Origin: Schoenoplectus triqueter
Lineage: Eukaryota; Streptophyta; Magnoliopsida; Poales; Cyperaceae
Length of the DNA stretch: 30,155 nt
Assembly: GCA_964058805.1 (NCBI GenBank)
Contig: CAXKVV010001662.1
Coordinates: 1 to 30,155 of the forward strand
Direction of reading: 5' to 3'
This document shows, in pieces, positions 18,949 through 29,303 of this stretch (positions are counted from its first letter, which is position 1; the number at the start of each line of letters is the position of its first letter). The position numbers and the translations under genes are program-made. A model generated the notes under the pieces. That model saw only the letters and a list, made by a program, of their open reading frames with translations. It had not been told where the DNA came from and searched no databases.

Positions 18949-20254
18949 TAATAAAAAATAATTATAATAAATAATAATATTATAATGTAATCTAATAAAA
19001 ATATAAACATAATAATTAGTAATATAATAATAAAAAAATATAATTACAATCATAATTATAATAATATAATAATAAGTAATCATAATTTTAATAATATAAT
19101 AATAATAATCATGATAATAATAATTATAATCATAATCATAATAATATAACCATAATCATAATCATAATAATATAATAATAAAAATATAATCATAATCATA
19201 AAAATAATTATAAATAATGATAATTATAATAATATAATAATAAATTAATCATAACTATAATCAACATATAATAATATAATACAACACAATAAAATAATAA
19301 TAAAGTAATAAAAAATAATCTTAATAAATAATAAAATTATAATAGTAATATAATAAAAATATAAACATAATCATAATATAGTAATATAATGATAAAAAAT
19401 TATAACTACAATAAAAAAAATAATCATAATAAATAATAATATTATAATAGTAATATAATAAAAATATAAACATAATCATAATATAGTAATATAATAATAA
19501 AAAATTATAATTACAATCATAATTATAATAGTATAATAATAATAAATAATTTTAATTTTAATAATATAATTATAATATAATAATCATAATCATAATCATG
19601 ATACTAATAATTATAGTCATAATCATAATACTATAACCATAATCATAATCATAATAATATAATAATAAAAATATAATCATAATCATAAAAATAATTATAA
19701 ATAATTATAATTATAATAATACAATAATAAATTAATCATCACTATAATCACATATAATAACATAATACAACATAATAAAATAATAATAAATAATTATAAT
19801 CATAATCATCATAATATAATAATATAATAATAAAATAATTATATTTATATTCATAATATAATAATATAATATTAAAATTATATTTATAATAATAATAAAT
19901 AATATAATAATACTAATGGTAACGATAATATAATAACAATAATGATAATAATAATTTAATAATAATAATATAATGATAATAATAATAATAATAATATTAA
20001 TATAATCATAAATATAATATAATAATATAATAATACTAAATCTTAATCATAATATAATAATATAATATAATATAATCAAACAATAATCTCTATTCCGACG
20101 AGAGCTAATCCGGTATTCCACCTATAAGTTGGTATACCGGATTAGCACTATTCCGCACTTTTCTACTTAGTCTAAAATTCGTTTGGCAAATTAATTCGTC
20201 GGAATAGCTATTCTATTCTAATTTTTTGCTATTCCATTGGATACCAAACCATAG
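18681..20254. mobile_element. MITE-like element swollen by AAT-rich satellite
   Basis: The left end GGGTCCGTTTGGCAAATC (18681 on) and the right end, whose complement reads CTATGGTTTGGTATCC, are similar inverted termini followed on both sides by GGAATAG. CGTTTGGCA also recurs internally near 18809 and 20179. The centre is about 1.2 kb of AAT-rich repeat. To its right a perfect 13-bp hairpin (20104-20116 with 20134-20146) is enclosed by a 12-bp inverted pair CTATTCCGACGA (20090-20101 with 20196-20207). No transposase and no convincing target duplication are seen, so the superfamily is left open. Confidence 0.55.
18841..20085. repeat. AAT/ATAATC-rich satellite with higher-order units
   Basis: Almost pure A and T with scattered C and G. 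Beyond simple AAT runs there is longer periodicity: a roughly 105-bp unit beginning ATTATAATAGTAATATAATA at 19336 and 19441 with a relative at 18979, and a longer block starting ACCATAATCATAATC at 19149 that returns at 19636 (487 bp apart). No coding potential. Confidence 0.85.
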
Positions 20255-20255
20255 T

Positions 20256-22310
20256 GATCGCAAGAATACCCCAATGAGCTATGAAGATGTGTCAGCAAAT
20301 CTTGCTGGTAAGAAAATTTTGAGCAGATTTCACAACTGATCGATCGCTGAATGTATTTAAACATTCTCTTGAAGCCATAAATTTTGAAACTAAGAACATT
20401 TATTGAAGAGACGTGTCACAGTTTCTTATGTGCTTTTGGCATAAAACGCATCTATTAACCAATTATCAATATTTTTTATTGAGGTTGTTAATCCTAAGGA
20501 TATCATTTCTAACCATTAGCCATGAAAATATCATTTTTGGAGGAACTTTTAAAGATTATAAATGTTTGATTGGACAGACTGACGAGGGCAAGTCTTTAAC
20601 AGATGAATTGAATGATTGGCACGAGAAAATCTTATTAGATGTTAGAATCCATAGTGACTGATCTTTCTGTTAAGGAAGAATGTCGATCAATTTTGACAAT
20701 TGAAGATTTGCTTCATTTGTTAAATTTGTTTGAAATATGATTGAGGGCTGATAAAGAAAGTTCTGCATGAAGTTTTTTTAGATTTATGTTTAGATCAAGA
20801 GCAAAGGAAATTAAAATAGAAATATCATTTTAGGATACCATTACCCCAATTAAAGTACCAAAATAAAATAATTTCCCCAGATCCTATTTGAATTTAGCAC
20901 CTATTTTCAAAATTTTGTGCTGTGTATTTTAGATTTCGTCAAAAGCATAAAGTGAATCTCATTCTCTGATATTAGCATTTTGAGCCAAATTGACTTGCTT
21001 TCAAAGAGATTGCTCCTAATTGAACAATTTCACCGAGAAGCTTGATTCATGACCGGCAAAATCCATAATATCTAAATCCTCCCTTACCTTTTGGTGAATA
21101 AATTGTTATTCAGTTTATCAAATATATTTTATTTTTATTAAGAAGTGCCATTCCAAAGAAAATTCCTTCTAATTGAACCAATTTTATCGATTATCCATTG
21201 TGGGAGCAAAAAAATTGACATGAAAGAAATTGGAAGAGAAGGAAAGAGATGAATTTAAAAGTACTTTTTTTTATGACAGTGATAATAATTTACCCAACCA
21301 AGTCGGTAATCTTGTATTAATTTTTCAATTAAGGGGACATAATGGATTTTCATTGAAGGTTTAGGAGATAAAGGAAGACCTCGATAATTGATAGAAAATA
21401 TACCTGACTTACACACCTAAAAAAGAAGCGCAATATTCAATTTATGCTTCATCGTCATTAATAATTAACAATTCAGTTTTTTTTTTCCATGCGGAGAGAT
21501 ACATTGATAACGTTCTCAAATACGAATAATAGAAAATCAACATTTCAAATTGTCTTGTGGATGATTTAAGAAACAAAATGGAGTCATCATGCATATCTAT
21601 CTATACTTCTATACTATTATATAAAACAGTTAAGAATTGAATGGATATCCATTTTTTTGTTATTTTTTTCAAAATTTTTATATCCCAAAACACTCATCAT
21701 CTAATGATTTACATTAATTTTGACTAATCAGATGAACATGATAGCGTCCATTATTTTGTATTTCTTTCCATTTATTTGCCATATAGGAGGAAGAGAATTA
21801 AATATTGAGAGAAATCATGTGAGATTTTATATATAACATCTCATGTGATATTTTCTTATATCTAAATAAAAAAATTCGCCTCAACGCGCAAGCACATGTT
21901 TGACAAACACTTTTCTTTGAAATGAATGTTCTCCCACAATGCCAATGAATATTACTTCTGAGTTTCACTTGAATACTGAATTTTCAATTCAATTTATCTA
22001 TTATTTGTAAATCCCATTGCTTCTAAGCATTTGAATAAAAAAGCTCAACTAAGCATGTCAAAAGCTTTATGGATATCAGCCTTAAATATTATGATTTATT
22101 GATGATTGTTATTGGAGAATTGTATAATATGTTGAGTATATAGAATTTTTTTAGTGACAAGCCTACCATGTAAAAAATCAGTTGGTTAGATGATATCAAA
22201 TTATGAATGACTGATTGTAATTTATTAGATTTTTTTTTTCAAAAAAGTCGCTAAATTGCATGAATTAAACTGATGGGTCCTTTGGTTGACCTTAATCATT
22301 TTTTTCAGCG
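20256..22310 (-). mobile_element. Decayed L1-type LINE (3' part of ORF2), interrupted by a Helitron
   Basis: Reading the minus strand from about 22310 downward gives the order of a plant LINE ORF2. First comes a PISL segment, then LHGRLVTKKIL, then FKADIHKAFDMLS and AFLFKCLEAMGF (KADIHKAFD at 22057-22083). The YADD catalytic motif (21583-21595) is split by one extra base and followed by SILFLKSSTRQFE. Further on are a KGKGGF stretch and a zinc-binding tail VNRCVLCQKH (20426-20460). Stops and frameshifts are frequent. The segment around the usual GxPLSP motif is missing or unreadable, near where the Helitron at 21600-21898 entered. The 5' half of ORF2 and all of ORF1 are absent. Both borders are approximate. 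Confidence 0.75.
21600..21898 (+). mobile_element. Small non-autonomous Helitron inside the LINE
   Basis: It begins TCTATACTTC and then TCTATACTATTATATAAAA, with an A just before. Near the end is CAACGCGCAAG, followed by CACATG and a T. The 5' end and the GC-rich 3' subterminal part match the Helitron at 22934-23401, which is on the other strand. The terminal CTAG is changed to CATG here, so the 3' border is inferred by alignment. No Rep-helicase is encoded. Confidence 0.55.
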
Positions 22311-22933
22311 GTGCCATGTGTAACTGGTGGGGGCCACTTCCAATCATTTTTGCCATGATGAGACCCGCCAATGAGATATTGTCATGTGTCTCTTCTTGCT
22401 GGGTGGCACCAATGAAATACTGCCACAGGACTTTCCCTGCCGGCATGGCACCAAAAAAAACTTGCCACGTGGCACATCCTTTACTGGTTTTAAATTTAAA
22501 TTCCCTTTGCTTCCGGTTCCCATCTTGCACCCAGTTCTATCTTTTATCCCCAACTTGCACCTAAAAATGCCTTTGGGCCAATCATAACTTTTTATTTTCT
22601 CCAATTTTCTTCTGATTTTATCTTGGCAGCTCTATTTGTCAAAAAAAAATCATAAAATTTTCATTAGAAAAACTCAAAGTTCATGCTTATCCGCCTGGAT
22701 ATTTTTTAATTTCCATTTTGCCCTTATATTCGTAGGATAAAAATTCATTTTTGGCATGTAACCCTTCTTTAAATATTCTTCTTCCCAATTCTCAAAATTA
22801 CTACTCAACATTCATGTCAAAAATGTTCTATTGTAACCTTGTCCTTAATTAAACATTCATTTAATCATCTTGATACTTAGTTAGTTTCAATTATGTATTT
22901 GAGTCAGTTTAACATGTTGGTACTTTGATCAAA
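22311..22933. other. Non-coding stretch with diverged 41-bp repeats and a G-box palindrome
   Basis: No gene recognised. CCAATGAGATATTG (22368), CCAATGAAATACTG (22409) and CCAAAAAAAACTTG (22451) head three diverged units 41-42 bp apart. The third contains TGCCACGTGGCA (22463-22474), a perfect 12-bp palindrome with a G-box core. The rest to 22933 is AT-rich and featureless. Confidence 0.6.
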
Positions 22934-23401
22934 CTAGCTATATACTTGCGCGTTGCAGCAGACTCTTTTATTTAAATATTAAAATATTATAAGATAAAAA
23001 ATCACATTTATTTAATATTAAATTATAAATTCACTAAATTATAGAGAAAACTTATAATAAAGACTATATTTAATCTTGGATGAGATTTTTGCACAATATG
23101 AGTTAATGATTCATGATTTTTATGGCAAGAAAAGTAAATTATTCTAATATATATTATCACCATTAATTTCTTACCAAATATGCACAAGGTTGCTAAATAA
23201 AAAAACAATATTATGAAAATAATAGTATATATGGGAAAGAAATGGAGAGAAAGATGAGATCAATGGACGCGTTCACATACGTTCGATCAACCAAAAATAA
23301 ATATTATCTATCTAATTGAGGGATAAAATGGGTATAATAAAAAATTACCATGACAAAAAATGAACCCTCCAATTCTTAAATGCTTTATATAATAGTATAG
23401 A
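22934..23401 (-). mobile_element. Non-autonomous Helitron
   Basis: On the minus strand it starts TCTATACTATTATATAAAGC at 23401 and ends ...CAACGCGCAAGTATATAGCTAG at 22934. It has the 5' TC and 3' CTAG expected of Helitrons, sits between a host A and T, and has no terminal repeats or target duplication. The 468 bp are AT-rich and non-coding, so it would depend on an autonomous Helitron. Confidence 0.75.
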
Positions 23402-24255
23402 TAATGATTTAATCAAATGACAATCTAACATGTTAACACCTAATCAACCACATGGGTTTTACTTTCATAAAGACTTTGCATTATATCATAAAGTCAACAT
23501 ATTATAGATGTTACATTCAGATTGTATCATAATACTGAATTTAGTATGATATATTTGTTTCACTTTACTTGGAGTTTTCTGCTATCATAGAATTTAGGGT
23601 TTCTTTACCTTTTATTTCCTATTTTCTTCAGTATATTTGATAGGCGGGTCTCACTTGTTAGGGCAAATGTAGTAGGACAACAACGATGTGGGAGCTTAAT
23701 TTCTCTCCACCAGCTTTCAAGGATCGTTGTTGTCTTGGAAGAGAGGAATTGCTTTTATACTCTTAGATTAATTTCTTAGATTTTCATATAGGACTAATGC
23801 TTATCTAAATCACAGTTTATCAGCTCTTGTATTTGATAATCTTTGATGTTTTCTTTCTTCTTTTCTTTGTATGGCTGACATATGAGTCCCACTTGTTAGA
23901 CAAAGCATATTACATGAATTTCTTAGATGTCACACACATCAAATGGGATGTCTTTATCAGATTATGGTAGCACGGGCTGACTCAATTATAAAGAAGAGTA
24001 TGGCATTTGGATAGCACAAATAGCCGAGACAGGAATAGTTGTCACGAAATATGCTATATTCTTATTTATAGTAGGGCAAAGAGGAATATCTTGTGCGTGG
24101 ATAGCAAATTTCTTTTTTGACTAATCCTTTTTACTTATAATCGATTTTTATCTTTCATCAGCTTCTGCTCCTAAGTGATGGTCCCAGATGTATCCTTATT
24201 TATTTTCTTCTTCCCTTTCTCTTCTGAATCTATTATATTTAATTCTTATAACTTT
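23402..24255. other. AT-rich intergenic DNA
   Basis: No gene or clear transposon end. Two similar phrases, GTCTCACTTGTTAG (about 23648) and GTCCCACTTGTTAG (about 23886), hint at an old duplication. All open frames are short and unremarkable. Confidence 0.5.
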
Positions 24256-24640
24256 TTAGGGTAAACATTTTATCATAAAAGCGTTGACCTAATAGTTATT
24301 ATAAGTTAAATCAATAAAAGATATCATTGTGCATTTTGACGAGTATATGTGTTGAAATTAGACAACAACCGATACAGAACTCAAATTCACTAACAGAAGA
24401 GTATTATTTTTTATATAGTTGTGTATATCTTTTCGCACAATTCATGTCATAAAATTTTAATCTCATAGTGACTATAACTTAAATCAATAGAATACATCAT
24501 TGAAAAAAATATTATATATTTTGATGAATTTATGTGTAAAAATATAACAACAAATGATATAAAGCACAAATACACTACAAAAGAGTACTATTTTTATGCA
24601 GTTATGTACATCTTTTTGCAGAATTTGTGTCATATAACTT
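24256..24640 (+). repeat. Diverged tandem duplication, about 173-184 bp period
   Basis: AAATCAATAAAAGATATCATTG (about 24308) recurs as AAATCAATAGAATACATCATTG (24481), and AAGAGTATTATTT (24397) recurs as AAGAGTACTATTT (24581). The growing offset shows indels between the two units. Function unknown. Confidence 0.7.
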
Positions 24641-25036
24641 AAATTAACAGTAAACATATGTTAAATGTGTTTTAATGGACCCGGCCCTTATCTTTACTAA
24701 AAAAAAAAAAAGGTCTAGACTCAAGGCCTCAAGCAAGAGGTGTTCGCTGATGGGCTCAAAGCCTCAAGCGAAGAATGACACTGAACTTTGGACCTTTGGT
24801 AGAGTCAAGGTTTTGAAAAAAGTGAGAGCTACTAAAATGGGTTCTTACCTTAATGGGCTCAAACTCAAAATTTGTTTCAAATTTCGAAAGGGCAGTTGGT
24901 GTTATGATCCGCTGCCTGAGTGCCTATGCCTCCTGAGTCCTCTGGCTCAGCCCTATCTGGTACTCCTCTGATAGTGATATGTCGGCGGCATCCCCATATG
25001 GAGCTCTGGAGTTCAGGTTCTGGGGCGACGAATGCG
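24641..25036 (+). promoter_or_regulatory. Presumed promoter and 5' leader of the NADK3-like gene
   Basis: No other gene is seen here. CTCAAGGCCTCAAGC (about 24720) and CTCAAAGCCTCAAGC (about 24757) form a close direct repeat. No TATA box can be placed with confidence. The reading frame of the kinase is open upstream to an ATG at 24920, but that extension has no match to the family and is treated as leader. Confidence 0.4.
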
Positions 25037-26728
25037 ATGATGGCGAGGCGGGTACTGCTGGTGATGAAGCCCTTGGACGCCTTCCCTCCCCGACCCGCTA
25101 TTGCAACCCCCAAGGTTCATCACCTGAAGCCTAAAGCTTTTATTGCTCCAATTAGGCTATTTCTATTAGCTTGCCTTACGCCCAGTCTTTGCTTTGCTTC
25201 ATTTCACTATTTCATTACTTGCTTGTAGCTTCTGAGGTATTTAGACGACAGATGTAGGGTCCACCAGGACACCATACACCATTGCAGGAGCATTGTGCAG
25301 AGAAGGTTCCCGGACTGGCAGCTCATCATGCGAGATCATCTCTCTCAATCCATTCGCAACGTCGACCTTGTAATCACCCTCGGTGGGGATGGCACGCTTC
25401 TCAAGGCAAGCCATTTTCTGGATGATTCTGTCCCCGTTTTGGGGGTTAATTCCGATCCTACAGATTCTCTCGAGGTTTCTGATCTTTCTCCTTTTCTCTA
25501 CTTTATTTCTCAACTTAGGAACTCCGTCATGATTCATGACTCACGAATTTACTTCTGTTATCATTTTTAAAGGTCCAGCAAATGAGTGAGGACTTCGATG
25601 CAACAAGGAGCACAGGTTTAAGTTCATCTACTACTCTCTATTAAGTACCATTTTGCTTCTGTTGTTTTCTCAGTACTCGACTGGAATGTTGATTTTCAAA
25701 CTCTTTCAGGTTTTCTATGTGCTGCTACCAGAGGAAACTTTGAACAGGTAACTGCATCCTTTCTGAAGCTACCTGACTGAGTGACCGACCGTAATAATTG
25801 ATCACATCTTCTGCTGTTAAGTGTTTTGCTCCCCTCCCTTTTTGATTGACCTCTGTTGCTCTTGTGAATTTTCTTCCCTAGGTGCTGGATGAGGTGTTGG
25901 AATGTAAGAAATTACCAACCCAGCTGTCAAGGATTTCCTTGAAAATAGATGGTGAAAAAGTACCAACTTTTGCATTGAATGATATTCTGATGGCGCATCC
26001 ATGCCCCGCTTCTGTATCTCGCTTTTCTTTCAGGTTATTTCTTGCCCCATTTCTCACATTTCTTATGTTTAAGTACCAGGTGACGTGTTTGTTTCTAAAT
26101 CCAAGCTAATAAGATACATTGACTTGTCCCCTAAATTGTACCTACCAAGTAACTCTATGAGTTAGATATGAGTGATAAGTTAAACATGCTGCCACATCTG
26201 TATGAACCTGGTCTCCCTTGTCTAAATCAGATGTATACGGTTCAGGGTTTCATCCCTAAACCGTAGAACTGGTTCACCTTTTTTTATCATTGCACTGGCA
26301 AAAAGATGATCTTGGCTTGAAAGATTAAAAGGCTTCAACAAAGTCTTATCTATGGATGTAGAATCATGAACAAATGTGGTGAAACATCACGGTTAATCAA
26401 CTGCCGGTCGAGCGGCCTCAGGGTCTCCACAGCTGCTGGATCGACTGCTGCAATGCAATCAGCTGGGGGGATCCAGATGCACATTTCTATGCCTGACCTT
26501 CAGTACATGGTGAGAGAGCCGATATTGCCGCGGGAAGTTGATATCCCATTAATGCACGGGTTTATCAAACCAGATAGCGGTATGACTGTTTCTTGGTATA
26601 GCCAAGAGGGCATGGTGTATTTTGATGGTTCACATGGTTATTGTAAGATTAAGCATGGGGATGAAGTAGAGGTTGCTTCTGACGCACCAGTTTTGAAAGT
26701 ATTTTTGCCTGGTAGTATGTTAATATAG
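25037..26728 (+). CDS. NADK3: NADH/NAD(+) kinase, NADK3 type (six exons)
   Basis: It phosphorylates NADH (and less well NAD+) with ATP to give NADPH (or NADP+). I read exons 25037-25114, 25229-25474, 25573-25615, 25710-25747, 25882-26033 and 26362-26728. All introns are GT-AG and all phases join, giving 307 residues against about 317 for the Arabidopsis protein. The nucleotide-kinase signature GGDGTLL is at residues 78-84, followed by DDSVPVLGVNSDPT. LNDILMAHP (167-175) and CRSSGLRVSTAAGSTAAMQS (from 200) complete the conserved core. The start fits the family: MARR then a hydrophobic VLLVMKP (second Met at 25040). The C-terminus ends in GSMLI and not in a peroxisomal PTS1 tripeptide, unlike the Arabidopsis enzyme. 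A MITE follows 51 bp after the stop. Confidence 0.9.
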
Positions 26729-26770
26729 AAATTTGTTTATTTATTTTTATTTTGTTTAGTTTTTCTGATA

Positions 26771-26779
26771 TAGACTAGT
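26771..26779. repeat. Left target-site duplication of MITE
   Basis: TAGACTAGT is repeated exactly at 27138-27146 on the other side of the MITE. Removing the element and one copy gives a continuous 3' flank of the kinase gene. Confidence 0.88.
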
Positions 26780-27137
26780 CAGTTTTTTTTATATATAATA
26801 TTTATAATAATTATATTATTAATAATAAGAGTGATGAAATCGAAATTTTAAAAATACGAATGACAACGCGCTACTAGCAGTGGCGTTTTTACTTTTTTTT
26901 TTTTTACTTTTCAGTGTTTTTTTTTTTAAAAAAAAAACTGAAAGACGCTAGTGGGAGTGACGTTTTCCCACTGGCGTCAAGCAAAAGGAAAACGCGCCAA
27001 ACTATAAAAAAAAACTGAAAGGTGCAAACGCGCCACTCTCAGCGGCGCGCTGTCATTCGTATTTTTAAAATTTTGATTTCATCACTCTTATTATTAATAA
27101 TATAATTGTTATGAATATTATATATATAAAAAGACTG
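26780..27137. mobile_element. Foldback MITE with 9-bp target duplication (MULE type)
   Basis: The element starts CAGT and ends ACTG. Its terminal inverted repeats are about 110 bp long (26780-26890 and 27027-27137) and differ at only a few positions in the outer 90. It is flanked by perfect 9-bp direct repeats TAGACTAGT (26771-26779 and 27138-27146), the length typical of Mutator-like elements. The 140-bp centre holds poly-T and poly-A runs and a nested hairpin, GACGCTAGTGGG with CCCACTGGCGTC (26943-26977). No coding capacity. The RNA would fold into one long hairpin. Confidence 0.9.
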
Positions 27138-27259
27138 TAGACTAGTTAGGCTGAGAATTTATCCATGTAAAAGAGATTATTTCTCGATCATGTCTCGTGT
27201 GTGTTGGTCTGTTGGACAAGACATTGAAGCTTTCTCAGGAACCTTGCAAATGTTCAGGA

Positions 27260-27265
27260 AATAAA
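27260..27265 (+). terminator. Possible polyadenylation signal of the NADK3-like gene
   Basis: AATAAA is followed by a T- and GT-rich stretch (27270-27300). It is the first well-placed signal after the MITE. If used, the transcript would carry the MITE in its 3' UTR. Other AT-rich signals before the MITE may also serve. Confidence 0.35.
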
Positions 27266-27299
27266 GTTATTCTCCACATATACCTTGTGTTTCTTTGCC

Positions 27300-28200
27300 T
27301 GCAATAAAAAAATTAAGCAACAGAAGTCGTAAAATGAACAAGGATCCTCAAATAAGCTTTTATTCATATCGTACTAATAATTATTTAAGGCAATGATTTC
27401 AGTATCTTGATACGAATCTTACGATACAATATGATTCTATAGGTTGATGATATGAATCGTACGATACGGTATGATTTTACAGTATTAATATTTGAATATT
27501 TATTATTTAGTGTAGTGTACATTATGTGTTAGTGTATAAGTGTGTTAGTATGATACCCACATAATTATTCATAAGATATAAAACTGTAAATATGACTTCT
27601 TTGTGTGGTGTGTACATATTAGAAAACTTATACATTTTATAATTTATCTTTTTCAAGATATAAATGTGTCTTCTCTGTGTTACAAGTTAATATTTAACTT
27701 GTACATTTGTTTGTGACTTTCTTTTATATATTAACTGTATTTTTTAGAATTGACAATGAAGTAGTTTATTTTGATAGTGTTTAATGATCATATAGCATGC
27801 AACATAACGCTACGCCATAAAAGTATGATAGATTTTGTTATTAAAACTTTCTTTTAATGAAATTCATTTGTAACTAGTTATATTACTTAATTTCTAGAAT
27901 AACTTAGTGTATCTTAAATAATTCGATACGATACTAAATATTACGATATACGATACAATGTACGATTCGAAATCATTAATTTAAGGATTCTTACAATTAT
28001 TTTAATTTTATTTTGTATTCAAGTAACAATAAAAATTAGTTTTATTTACAATCATTTTTGAAATTAAAGAGTCCTGATCACATTATTTGAGTTCTTAGAC
28101 CAATTTATTAACTTTTGAGCTATACTGTTAATACCTCTTATGTAGGAAAAAATAATGTTCACTGCAAATATTGTCTTCAACTTTGGCACTAGACTTACCT
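27300..28200. other. AT-rich region with inverted GATACG-rich ends
   Basis: No gene. A cluster of GATACG/CGATAC motifs at about 27397-27475 includes a near-duplicate pair of 28-base segments roughly 50 bp apart. A second cluster at 27920-27975 lies in the opposite sense, and both are edged by AATGATTTC or its complement. The inner part has a diverged repeat (TGTGTCTTCTCTGTG and relatives near 27590 and 27665). It may be an old inverted-repeat transposon, but the ends are not sharp. Confidence 0.35.
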
Positions 28201-29000
28201 ACTGATACACTGGTAAAAGTACTTGCTGATCGACAGCGATCAATTAAGAAGACCCTCACAATCTTTTAATGTGTTTCATGAGTTACACTTTGACTCAAAT
28301 GCAGTTTGTGCTTCACATACCACGTGTCATTACGCTGGTACTGTACCAGTGGTACATATTTTGTCTTCAGTTCATTTGCTTGTAGTATGCACTAATCATG
28401 ACGTCAGCCTCAGTTAAAATTATGTTGCCAGATCAATACTAATAACATTATCAGTACACCATTGCACGAAATGATCATTTGATATTGGACTGTTTAAAAC
28501 TAAGTTCTGAATATTTAGGAATGTTTGTTTAGCAGTCCTCAAACACTTCTTCATTTACTTTTGAGTTTTTAATGCTCGAAAACACCAATGGAGTGTCATA
28601 TGATCAATCTGAAATAACTATTCGCGTTGCATAATGTTATTGTAAAATATATTGCCTAAAAGATATAAAAAGAAAGAAAAAGGACTAAACTGCAATTTAA
28701 TACTTCCTAACGGGAAGCTGTAAGATGAGGCACTTAATTGCACAGTAGCATGGTACATATTGACAGTTGAACTTGTTTACATTCAGCTTTTGAATTTTGA
28801 GAAATATCGATTTGGCAATTCTCACACCGTTCTTTTACTTTTGAACTCTCATAAAAATTTTAGAAATATCGGTTTTGATTCTAAAATTGCTATCAATTTA
28901 GACTGTAATAGTTAAAAAAAAAACTAAACTGAATTTTATTTCCTAATTGCCTGCCAGCTGCAAGACCAGAGATATTTCTTTCGGCTAATTTACATTTCAA
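28201..29000. other. Intergenic stretch, no gene recognised
   Basis: It contains the palindromic bZIP core TGACGTCA (about 28399) and an ACGTG core near 28322. Two diverged copies of a segment begin AAAAGGACTAAACTGCAATT (about 28678) and AAAAAACTAAACTGAATTTT (about 28916). Open frames are short and without family resemblance. The last part may already be 3' flank of the minus-strand gene to the right. Confidence 0.4.
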
Positions 29001-29303
29001 AAGGACCAAGAAAACAAGATCAAAGAAACTTGATCACTTACAAAGCATTCCTCTGAGGCAAAAAAAGGAGGGGAAAAAAGAAAAAGAAAATAATTCCTTT
29101 GGAAAAGCATCTTAGTATCTCACATATCAGCAAAAACCAACAACCCAAAAAAGCTCATACATCTACATGTTTTTACTGAAACCAATCAAGAAGAACAGTA
29201 AACACAGAACCAGCTTCTTCTGGACTTTCTTGCATCACCATGCATTTTCATATTTGTGTTAGAAGGGACAAATCTCATACATTTTATACACTCAAAGTGC
29301 TAA

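Noticed and set aside
18668..20285. AGCTATGAA at 18668 and 20277 as target duplication of the satellite-bearing element
   Set aside because: The two copies do not abut the termini (4 bp away on the left, 22 bp on the right), so they cannot be taken as a target duplication.
20413..20661. 82-codon plus-strand open frame
   Set aside because: It is opposite the LINE zinc-binding tail (VNRCVLCQKH on the minus strand), which explains the conservation-like look.
22225..22530. 101-codon minus-strand open frame
   Set aside because: Its last part is LINE reverse-transcriptase remnant in a broken frame and its first part reads through the 41-bp repeats; not a gene.
24920..25036. N-terminal extension of the kinase from ATG 24920
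   Set aside because: Open in frame, but the added residues do not resemble any NADK3 N-terminus, while MARRVLLVMKP fits the family start.
28330..28360. GGTACTGTACCAG as a relative of the 18-bp repeat at 13957
   Set aside because: Only the short GTACC/GGTAC palindrome is shared; this can occur by chance and the flanks differ.
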